Of a stretch of 5,507 bases of DNA, positions 1 to 5,301 are shown one piece after another. The position numbers and the translations under genes are program-made. Position 1 is the first letter of the stretch. Each line of letters starts with the position of its first letter. The notes beneath the pieces were generated by a model that searched no databases, had not been told where the DNA came from, and worked only from the letters and a program-made list of their open reading frames with translations. The DNA comes from Chitinophaga pinensis (GTDB lineage: Bacteria; Bacteroidota; Bacteroidia; AKYH767-A; OLB10): positions 1 to 5,507 of the forward strand of contig CAMBYJ010000138.1 in assembly GCA_945872015.1 (NCBI GenBank), read 5' to 3'.

Positions 1-350
1 GGGTGACCGCCAGGTAATATAAACGACTTTAATGGTTCCAATTGTTCATCCATAGCATCCATTTCTGTTTCCAACAATTGGCAATCAGCCTCCGATAAGG
101 TGGGCAGTTTCATCTTGCTCTTCTCCGGATCGGCAGCTAATAAAGACCCTATCGTGAATAATCGATCTTGAATATAAAGAAGTTGCTTAACATGGTTTTC
201 ATCAGCAATTTGATCTCGGATTAATCCAACCCATGAGTTCAATTCATCAACGGTACCATATGTCTCAATACGCAAATGATATTTAGGAACCCTCGTGCCT
301 CCAATTAGTGAAGTCTCTCCCTGATCTCCTGTTTTAGTGTAAATTTTCAT
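1..350 (-). CDS. PduO-type ATP:cob(I)alamin adenosyltransferase, 5' part (cut by window edge)
   Basis: Enzymes of this family transfer the adenosyl group of ATP to cob(I)alamin to make adenosylcobalamin (coenzyme B12), in the cytoplasm, often delivering it to B12 enzymes such as methylmalonyl-CoA mutase. I translated the minus strand from the ATG at 350-348 and get 116 open codons to the edge; the family is about 190 residues, so roughly the last third is missing. The N-terminus reads KIYTKTGDQGETSLIGG (residues 2-18), the ATP-binding signature of the PduO/MMAB family. It is followed by the conserved TYGTVDELNSWVG block (30-42) and, near the cut, FILPGGH (110-116), which in the family leads into the second conserved block. 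The ATG lies one base after the TAA of the upstream ABC ATPase gene, so the two are probably cotranscribed and coupled. No Shine-Dalgarno sequence is visible. The PduO-type family is a confident call; which B12 enzyme it serves cannot be told here. Confidence 0.93.
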   Translation of the reverse strand, partial: MKIYTKTGDQGETSLIGGTRVPKYHLRIETYGTVDELNSWVGLIRDQIADENHVKQLLYIQDRLFTIGSLLAADPEKSKMKLPTLSEADCQLLETEMDAMDEQLEPLKSFILPGGH

Positions 351-351
351 C

Positions 352-1062
352 TTAAGCGGGCTGTTTAACTTTTATATTTTGATTCATTGCGTCTGATTCT
401 ACTAATCCATCTTTTAATCGAACGATGCGATGAGCATGCTGCGCAATATCTTCCTCATGCGTTACCAATATTACGGTGTTTCCTCTGCGATGAATCTCGG
501 CAAATAATTCCATTATTTCGTCAGATGTTTTTGAATCGAGATTACCCGTAGGCTCATCGGCAAGGATGATACTCGGATTCGTTACAAGTGCTCTTGCAAC
601 TGCAACACGCTGACGTTGACCTCCTGAAAGTTCGTTTGGTCGGTGTGTCATACGGTCGTACAAACCAACGCTCTTCAATGCTTCAGCAGCTCTTGCTTCG
701 CGATCAGCTTTGTTTACTCCTGAATAAATAAGTGGCAATGCAACATTCTCTAATGCCGTACTTCTAGGCAATAAATTAAACGATTGAAATACGAATCCGA
801 TTTGTCGGTTCCTGATTTCGGCTAATTCATTGTCCGACATTTTTGCCACATCAACACTATTCAAAAAATACTCACCTCCAGAAGGAGTATCTAAGCATCC
901 TAATACATTCATTAAAGTTGACTTCCCCGAACCCGATGAGCCCATTAAGGCTACGTACTCGTTCTTGAAAATTTCTAAGCTAATATCTCTGAGAGCAAAT
1001 ATTTTTTCCGTTCCTACCTGATAGGTTCTAGAGATATGGTTGACATTTATGATTGATTCCAC
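352..1062 (-). CDS. ABC transporter ATP-binding protein, MacB/LolD type
   Basis: This is a 236-residue soluble ATPase subunit that would sit on the cytoplasmic face of an FtsX/MacB-like permease. Such complexes drive lipoprotein release (LolCDE), efflux of macrolides or peptides (MacAB), or cell-envelope mechanotransmission. All nucleotide-binding elements are present in order: Walker A GSSGSGKST (41-49), Q-loop around FVFQSFNLLP (90-99), signature LSGGQ (145-149), Walker B IILADEPTG (165-173) with catalytic E170, D-loop NLDS (174-177) and switch H202. The LGCLD stretch after Walker A (54-58) is typical of the MacB/LolD branch. The start is a GTG (1062-1060): in-frame TAA and TGA stop codons lie 12-18 bases upstream, and the next methionine (residue 40) would remove the strand before Walker A. 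Length is normal. No permease is in the window; the next gene is a cobalamin adenosyltransferase after one base. The substrate cannot be assigned, so no symbol is given. Confidence 0.95.
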   Translation of the reverse strand: MESIINVNHISRTYQVGTEKIFALRDISLEIFKNEYVALMGSSGSGKSTLMNVLGCLDTPSGGEYFLNSVDVAKMSDNELAEIRNRQIGFVFQSFNLLPRSTALENVALPLIYSGVNKADREARAAEALKSVGLYDRMTHRPNELSGGQRQRVAVARALVTNPSIILADEPTGNLDSKTSDEIMELFAEIHRRGNTVILVTHEEDIAQHAHRIVRLKDGLVESDAMNQNIKVKQPA

Positions 1063-1078
1063 AAAAAATAAATTTTAT

Positions 1079-1086
1079 CAAAGGTA
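1079..1086 (-). promoter_or_regulatory. Possible -7 element (TACCTTTG) for the ABC ATPase gene
   Basis: The minus strand reads TACCTTTG, a full match to the Bacteroidetes -7 consensus TAnnTTTG, 16 bases before the GTG start. It would place transcription start only a few bases before the start codon. I see no convincing TTTG/TTG -33 element at the usual distance, and the TACC half lies inside the right arm of the inverted repeat at 1083-1112. The match is therefore suggestive only; the gene could instead be read from the upstream operon. Confidence 0.35.
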
Positions 1087-1112
1087 ACAAACAGATGCGT
1101 ATTCTGTTTACC
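1083..1112. repeat. Bulged inverted repeat (hairpin) between methyltransferase and ABC genes
   Basis: Read on the minus strand, AAACAGA (1109-1103) and TCTGTTT (1095-1089) form a perfect 7-bp stem around a 7-base loop. Beyond a 3-base bulge on one side, GGT (1112-1110) pairs with ACC (1085-1083). The structure sits 28 bases after the methyltransferase stop codon and 20 bases before the ABC start. It is not followed by a clean T-run (TTTGATAAAA on the minus strand), so it is a poor intrinsic terminator. It may be a transcript-end stabilising stem, an attenuating stem or a protein-binding operator. Confidence 0.5.
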
Positions 1113-1139
1113 AGTATTGTTTATTTAACGACTATCTGA

Positions 1140-1928
1140 TTAATATCTGATTTTGAAATCTTCTTTTGAAAATCCGGGATTGAAAAATACAATTCCCATC
1201 ATATAAACATCTATCGAGATTCGTACACTTGGATGTTTGATTATTTCTTTCCAAGCTTCTTTCATTTCCTCCGACCAATTAATATCATCAAAAATGATAA
1301 ATGAATCATCGTGCATATAAGGCAAACACATTTCAAAATACTTGAGCGTTGGAACTAACCGATGATTCCCATCAATATATACTGCATCAACTTTCTGTTT
1401 GCTTTGTAAACAAGTTGCTAATGTATCATCGAAATTTCCTGTAACAATTTCAATATTTAAATCTGAAAATTGTTCAAGTTGCTTTCGCGTATACTCTGCT
1501 GTTGTATCACATCCTTCTAAGGTTGTTAGTTTCATCTTCGGATTTCCCGAGCTGATGTATAAAGAGCTAATGCCTAAAGAAGTTCCGAGTTCAATTACAT
1601 TTTCAGGTTTTAAATACGCCATTAAACGAAAAAGCATGCGCGCATATTTAGGTGGCTTTGCTGCATTTTTTGCAATCGATGCAATCGTTAGTTCTTTTTT
1701 CTTTTGACCATTTACTCCTGCACCAAAATCTTTAACCGCAATTATCGAATTGTTTTTTAAACAAGCTTCGCGATAGGATTCAATACGATTTTGCGCAGGA
1801 TTTTTTTTATCAAAGCGCCAAACTGCCTCATTTAAATTATAAAGGAAAGTCGATTGTAGTCCGTGGCGACCAACAGACGAAAACCAATAGACAATATATC
1901 CAATTACCAATCGAAATAATCCAATCAT
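1140..1928 (-). CDS. Class I SAM-dependent methyltransferase (Methyltransf_24-like), Bacteroidetes-type
   Basis: This 262-residue protein has a Rossmann-fold methyltransferase domain from about residue 90 to 250. Motif I is VIELGTSLGI (111-120), the SAM-binding loop. An acidic residue at the end of the second strand (TLEGC, E138) would hold the SAM ribose. VYIDGNHR (183-190) is the DGxH motif typical of the Methyltransf_24/O-methyltransferase group, and IIFDDI (211-216) gives a pair of acidic residues. The first 20 residues are hydrophobic and aromatic, possibly an amphipathic membrane-association helix, and are followed by RHGLQSTFLYNL, which resembles an N-terminal extension I recall in homologous Bacteroidetes proteins. 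Its ATG overlaps the terC stop by 4 bases (ATGA, 1928-1925), indicating translational coupling. It is the last gene of the cluster. The substrate is unknown: O-methylation of a small molecule, lipid or glycan is possible, but the sequence does not decide it. Confidence 0.88.
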   Translation of the reverse strand: MIGLFRLVIGYIVYWFSSVGRHGLQSTFLYNLNEAVWRFDKKNPAQNRIESYREACLKNNSIIAVKDFGAGVNGQKKKELTIASIAKNAAKPPKYARMLFRLMAYLKPENVIELGTSLGISSLYISSGNPKMKLTTLEGCDTTAEYTRKQLEQFSDLNIEIVTGNFDDTLATCLQSKQKVDAVYIDGNHRLVPTLKYFEMCLPYMHDDSFIIFDDINWSEEMKEAWKEIIKHPSVRISIDVYMMGIVFFNPGFSKEDFKIRY

Positions 1929-2851
1929 GATTCGTTGCTGTTTGCTCTCAATGAAAACATCACACTAGCAAAAAGAATGGTAATAATCATTCCTAAAGCA
2001 AATAAAGAGGGAATGTGAAAAAATTCTGCGGCAATCATTTTAGCTCCAACAAAAATCAGAATGATAGCGATACCATATTTCAAATACTTAAAAATTTTCA
2101 TCAGATGTGATATCCCAAAGTACAACGAGCGTAATCCTAATACAGCTAAAACATTACTGCAATAAATAATGAATGCATTTTTACTAATCGAGAGCGATGC
2201 AGGAATGGAGTCGACAGCAAAAATTAAATCGGTGAATTCAATCACAACTAACACGAGTAACAAGGGAGTAGCAATTAGTTTTGTATTTTTTCGAGTGAAA
2301 AAATTTGATCCATCATATTCGTCGCTCATTGGAACAAATTTGTGCATGATTCTAACTACAAAGTTTTTCGACAAGTCAGCTTCCTCATCCTCATGATGAA
2401 AAAATATTTTGAATCCAGTAAATACCAAAAACGCACCAAACAAATACACAAGCCATTCAAAGTGATGAATCAATGTGACACCCGCTGAGATAAAAACTCC
2501 TCTTAACACTAACGCCCCTAATATACCCCAAAACAAAACTCTGTGTTGAAACTCATCGGGCACTTTAAAATACTTAAATACAATAATGAATACAAATAGA
2601 TTATCAACGCTTAATGTCCATTCAATCAAATATGCAGTTACATACTCAGTTGCAGCGTTGCTTCCAATATTATTATAAATCCAAACACCAAATAATAGAG
2701 CAAGAACAATCCAAAATAAAACCCAGCCTATTGTTGATTTAACTGAAACCGCTTTGTTTTGGCGATTAACAAAAAATAAATCGAGTCCAAGTAACGCAAG
2801 TATACTTAAGTTAAAATAAATCCAAAATGATGAAGGAACAATATCGGTCAT
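1925..2851 (-). CDS. TerC/Alx-family integral membrane protein, probable metal (Mn) exporter
   Basis: This inner-membrane protein of 308 residues belongs to the TerC family, whose members E. coli Alx and Bacillus TerC-like proteins are linked to manganese export and metal loading of secreted enzymes. The sequence shows about eight or nine hydrophobic segments, roughly at 8-28, 40-60, 70-93, 104-127, 131-150, 192-218, 226-246, 258-276 and 280-301. The family hallmarks are both present: EWTLSVDNLFVF (77-88) and EFTDLIFAVDSIPA (205-218), whose membrane-embedded acidic residues are the likely cation site. FQHRVLFWGILGALVLRG (101-118) is also strongly TerC/Alx-like. Length is typical for Alx (about 320). 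I chose the ATG at 2851, 3 bases after the preceding stop; an in-frame TTG directly before it (2854) would add one residue. No yybP-ykoY manganese riboswitch can exist immediately upstream, since the gene abuts the thioredoxin-like gene. The metal specificity is inferred from the family. Confidence 0.93.
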   Translation of the reverse strand: MTDIVPSSFWIYFNLSILALLGLDLFFVNRQNKAVSVKSTIGWVLFWIVLALLFGVWIYNNIGSNAATEYVTAYLIEWTLSVDNLFVFIIVFKYFKVPDEFQHRVLFWGILGALVLRGVFISAGVTLIHHFEWLVYLFGAFLVFTGFKIFFHHEDEEADLSKNFVVRIMHKFVPMSDEYDGSNFFTRKNTKLIATPLLLVLVVIEFTDLIFAVDSIPASLSISKNAFIIYCSNVLAVLGLRSLYFGISHLMKIFKYLKYGIAIILIFVGAKMIAAEFFHIPSLFALGMIITILFASVMFSLRANSNES

Positions 2852-2854
2852 CAA

Positions 2855-3337
2855 TTACTTTTTATAATTTTTTTCATCCAACGCATCTTTTCTCCATTGG
2901 TGGAAAAAGTCCATAACTATTCCTTTATCATATCCTTCTCCTTTTTCGAGATAAGCAGAATTTTGCGTATGTATTAATTCTCCATTCGAATTCAAGATAA
3001 CAAACACAGGATAGCCGAATCGTTGAGGGAATTTCAATTGCTTTAAAACTTCTTCGTTTTTATTTTCCTTGCTGTAATTAATATGTTCTACAATAAAGTT
3101 TTTATTCATTGCCGAATCTAATTGCATATCAGTAGTAACAAATTTGTTAAACATTCTGCACCATTTGCACCAATTACCGCCTATCATCAGCAACACATGT
3201 TTATTTTCTGAAGTAGCTTTTAGCGTAGCATTTTTAATTTGTTCTGCTGCGTTTGCTTCTGGATGATAAATCAAAGAGTCTTGCGCATGTAACTCAATTG
3301 AGAATACGATTAAAAAAAAGAAGATTAGTTTTTTCAT
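2855..3337 (-). CDS. Secreted thioredoxin-fold protein (Thioredoxin_7/DsbD-C-like)
   Basis: This 160-residue protein is predicted to be exported to the periplasm and to act as a thiol-disulfide oxidoreductase. It begins with a Sec signal peptide: MKK, a hydrophobic core LIFFFLIVFSI (4-14) and a likely cleavage near HAQ (17-19). There is no lipobox cysteine, so it should be soluble. The thioredoxin domain starts around residue 30. The strand VLLMIGG leads into the active site WCKWC (56-60; C57 and C60), and the cis-proline is P110 in GYPVFVILN. The WCxWC form and short length resemble Thioredoxin_7 proteins and the C-terminal domain of DsbD rather than classical thioredoxin. It overlaps the cvpA stop by 4 bases (ATGA, 3337-3334) and is followed at once by terC, so it belongs to the same operon. 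The redox partner is not shown by the sequence; maturation of envelope proteins or metal-related thiol chemistry is inference. Confidence 0.9.
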   Translation of the reverse strand: MKKLIFFFLIVFSIELHAQDSLIYHPEANAAEQIKNATLKATSENKHVLLMIGGNWCKWCRMFNKFVTTDMQLDSAMNKNFIVEHINYSKENKNEEVLKQLKFPQRFGYPVFVILNSNGELIHTQNSAYLEKGEGYDKGIVMDFFHQWRKDALDEKNYKK

Positions 3338-3858
3338 TTTTCGACAGGTTCAGGAATTACTTTTTCAAACTCTTGCTTTACATCTTCCAATGCAGGAAAT
3401 AATAAATGCGATAAGTTTAATACAGGACTATATAACAAAGATTCTTGTTTTGTTTTTTTGTCAACTAATTGCACTCGATTATCAATCGGCTTGAAGATGG
3501 CCAAAATAACACTAACTGTTAACGCGAATTTTAATCCACCGAAGATGGCTCCTACCAACTGATTAATTTGTGTAAGCTTTCCGATTTTCAAAATGCCTTC
3601 TAAAAATTTGGCCAGTAAAATCATGACCACCAACACAAGAACAAAAACAAGAATGAAGGTAATCCAAGGAAGTACTCGTTCAGGACTATCCGTCATTTTT
3701 TTTACCATTCCTTCAAATAAACCAGAAAATTTAATTGCAACATATAATCCGAGTATGAGACCAATCATCATTGCTATTTCGAATATGATTCCTCGCTTCC
3801 AGCCTTTGTACAAGCCCCACGCAATTGGTAATGCAATCAGTATGTCCAGGTAGTTCAT
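3334..3858 (-). CDS. cvpA: CvpA-family inner-membrane protein
   Basis: This is a 174-residue membrane protein of the colicin V production (CvpA, PF02674) family, a small four-helix protein found in most bacteria. In E. coli it is needed for colicin V secretion and envelope robustness, but its molecular role is not settled. Hydrophobic segments lie at about 3-18, 24-45, 63-85 and 101-122. Family-like stretches are NYLDILIALPIAWGLYKGWKRG (2-23), with a basic loop, and INQLVGAIFGGLKFAL (98-113), with its glycine-rich fourth helix. A charged C-terminal tail of about 50 residues follows. It has the family's usual length. The ATG at 3858 is preceded by a possible promoter and begins the tight minus-strand cluster. 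Family membership is clear, but the symbol only denotes the family and does not imply colicin secretion here. Confidence 0.92.
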   Translation of the reverse strand: MNYLDILIALPIAWGLYKGWKRGIIFEIAMMIGLILGLYVAIKFSGLFEGMVKKMTDSPERVLPWITFILVFVLVLVVMILLAKFLEGILKIGKLTQINQLVGAIFGGLKFALTVSVILAIFKPIDNRVQLVDKKTKQESLLYSPVLNLSHLLFPALEDVKQEFEKVIPEPVEK

Positions 3859-3876
3859 GTTAAAACAATGTTTTTG

Positions 3877-3909
3877 CTAATATAGTCGACTGCGCTTGGT
3901 TTAATTCAA
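3877..3909 (-). promoter_or_regulatory. Possible promoter of the cvpA-trx-terC-methyltransferase operon
   Basis: On the minus strand a TTG (3909-3907) is followed after 22 bases by TATATTAG (3884-3877), which matches the Bacteroidetes -7 consensus TAnnTTTG at all but one fixed position. The spacing is at the long end of the usual 17-23 range. A start about 4-8 bases further on would leave a leader of some 11-15 bases before the cvpA ATG. One mismatch and an AT-rich background make this tentative. Confidence 0.4.
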
Positions 3910-3950
3910 GAACAAGCCAGCATTCATTAACAATAAAAAACTAAAAAAAG

Positions 3951-5153
3951 TTAATAAGCTTCAATTACCATTTTTACTCCAGGAAGTTCTTTTCCTTCGA
4001 TGTATTCAAGCAAAGCGCCTCCACCAGTTGATACGTAACTTACCTGGTTAGCTAATGAAAACTGATTAATCGCAGCAGCAGAATCGCCACCACCAATTAA
4101 TGAGAATGCTCCATTTGAAGTTGCAGCAACAATAGCATCAGCTACTGTCTTGGTTCCGTTTTCAAATTTTTTCATTTCAAAAACTCCCATCGGGCCATTC
4201 CATAAAATTGTTTTGCTTTCGGCAATCACTTTTGCAAATGCCGCAGCTGAATCAGGTCCAATATCAAGTCCTAACCAGCCCGCTTCTATATGACGGATAT
4301 CCGTAGTGTTAGTATTCGCATCTTTGTCGAATTTATCACCATTCACAGAGTCGGTTGGTAAATGAATTTCAACACCTTTCGATTTCGCTTTTTCAAGAAT
4401 AGAAAGAGCTAGGTCTAATTTATCTTCTTCACAAAGTGAATTGCCAATTTCGCCACCCATAGCTTTAATAAATGTGTATGCCATACCACCACCGATAATC
4501 AAATGGTTGACTTTGTTCATTAACTGATCGATGATTAAAATCTTATCAGAAACTTTAGCGCCTCCCATGATTGCTGTAAAAGGAGTAGCGGCATTATTCA
4601 ATACTTTTTCGGCATTGTTTAATTCGTTCGCCATTACATAGCCAAACATGCTATTGCCTTTGAAATACTGAGCAATTACTGCAGTACTTGCATGCGCGCG
4701 GTGAGCAGTACCAAAAGCATCGTTTACATAAACATCACCTAATGCAGCGAGTTTTTGTGCAAATTCAGGATTGCCTTTTTCTTCGTCTTTATAGAAACGC
4801 AAATTTTCTAACAAGAGGACCTCACCATTTTGTAATGATGCAGCTGCTTCTTCTGCGGGAGCATTAATACAATCGGCAGCAAATTTTACAGGGCGATTCA
4901 ACAATTCAGATAATGTTTCCACCGTATGCTTCAATGAATATTTCTCAGCAGGTCCTTCTTTCGGTCTTCCTAAATGCGACATAAGAATCACGCTGCCGCC
5001 ATCTTTCAATATTTTTTCGATTGTCGGAATTGCAGCCTTGATACGCGTTGGGTCAGTAACCTGAAAATCGCTGTTAAGAGGGACGTTAAAGTCTACACGA
5101 ATTAGGGCTTTTTTACCAGCAAAGTTGAATTGATCGATGGTTTTGATTTGCAT
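3951..5153 (-). CDS. pgk: Phosphoglycerate kinase
   Basis: This is the complete 400-residue cytoplasmic glycolytic enzyme that moves the phosphate of 1,3-bisphosphoglycerate to ADP, giving ATP and 3-phosphoglycerate, and runs in reverse in gluconeogenesis. The PGK signature RVDFNVPL is at residues 19-26. Substrate-binding basic residues appear as R37 (PTRIKA), HLGRP (60-64) and R152 in GTAHRAHAST. The nucleotide side shows GGAKVSDK (197-204), GGGMAYTF (221-228), WNGPMGVFE (318-326) and the phosphate-binding GGGDSAAA (354-361). The C-terminus has STGGGALLEYIEG (375-387). Length and motif order are those of a normal bacterial PGK with no missing catalytic residue. The ATG at 5153 starts with the usual QIKTIDQFNFAGKKALIRVDFN block. 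It stands alone, without gap or tpi in the window, and is divergent from holB. A TATTTTTG -7 element lies 20 bases upstream. No hairpin terminator is visible after it. Confidence 0.98.
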   Translation of the reverse strand: MQIKTIDQFNFAGKKALIRVDFNVPLNSDFQVTDPTRIKAAIPTIEKILKDGGSVILMSHLGRPKEGPAEKYSLKHTVETLSELLNRPVKFAADCINAPAEEAAASLQNGEVLLLENLRFYKDEEKGNPEFAQKLAALGDVYVNDAFGTAHRAHASTAVIAQYFKGNSMFGYVMANELNNAEKVLNNAATPFTAIMGGAKVSDKILIIDQLMNKVNHLIIGGGMAYTFIKAMGGEIGNSLCEEDKLDLALSILEKAKSKGVEIHLPTDSVNGDKFDKDANTNTTDIRHIEAGWLGLDIGPDSAAAFAKVIAESKTILWNGPMGVFEMKKFENGTKTVADAIVAATSNGAFSLIGGGDSAAAINQFSLANQVSYVSTGGGALLEYIEGKELPGVKMVIEAY

Positions 5154-5173
5154 AAGATTGAATTTTAAGAGCG

Positions 5174-5181
5174 CAAAAATA
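5174..5181 (-). promoter_or_regulatory. -7 promoter element (TATTTTTG) for pgk
   Basis: The minus strand reads TATTTTTG, an exact match to the Bacteroidetes TAnnTTTG element, 20 bases before the pgk ATG. It would give a leader of about 13-16 bases. A clear TTTG at the -33 position is lacking; the upstream stretch is instead a T-rich run (minus strand, about 5197-5205). Position relative to a highly expressed housekeeping gene supports the call. Confidence 0.55.
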
Positions 5182-5269
5182 GGTGTTCTGAAGCTAAAAA
5201 AAACTTTTCCACTAAAGCGGTTGAATAAATTCTATTAAAAAATTAAAATCCTATCAACATAAAAGCAAT

Positions 5270-5296
5270 TTTGAAAGGTCATTCCGCGTATTTTTG
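5270..5296 (+). promoter_or_regulatory. Promoter of holB, nearly leaderless
   Basis: TATTTTTG (5289-5296) matches the Bacteroidetes -7 consensus TAnnTTTG exactly, and a TTTG (5270-5273) lies 15 bases before it as a candidate -33 element, a little closer than the usual 17-23. The -7 element ends only 5 bases before the holB ATG, so transcription would begin at or within about 3 bases of the start codon. No Shine-Dalgarno sequence is present. Confidence 0.5.
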
Positions 5297-5301
5297 CAAC
5301 A

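Noticed and set aside
830..1021. Plus-strand open frame opposite the ABC ATPase gene
   Set aside because: It lies wholly antisense to a gene with intact ATPase motifs, and its translation shows no domain or family likeness.
1399..1707. Plus-strand open frame opposite the methyltransferase gene
   Set aside because: Antisense to motif I and the DGxH region of a well-supported gene; its product is not recognisable.
2169..2396. Plus-strand open frame opposite terC
   Set aside because: Short, antisense to a conserved membrane protein, with no independent start signal or family motif.
3593..3853. Plus-strand open frame opposite cvpA
   Set aside because: Entirely antisense to cvpA and compositionally what is expected from reading a hydrophobic gene backwards.
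3911..3950. Intrinsic terminator after pgk
   Set aside because: T-runs follow the stop codon on the minus strand, but no GC-rich stem precedes them; the only nearby inverted repeat is GCTTG/CAAGC with a 14-base loop. Read-through into cvpA cannot be excluded.
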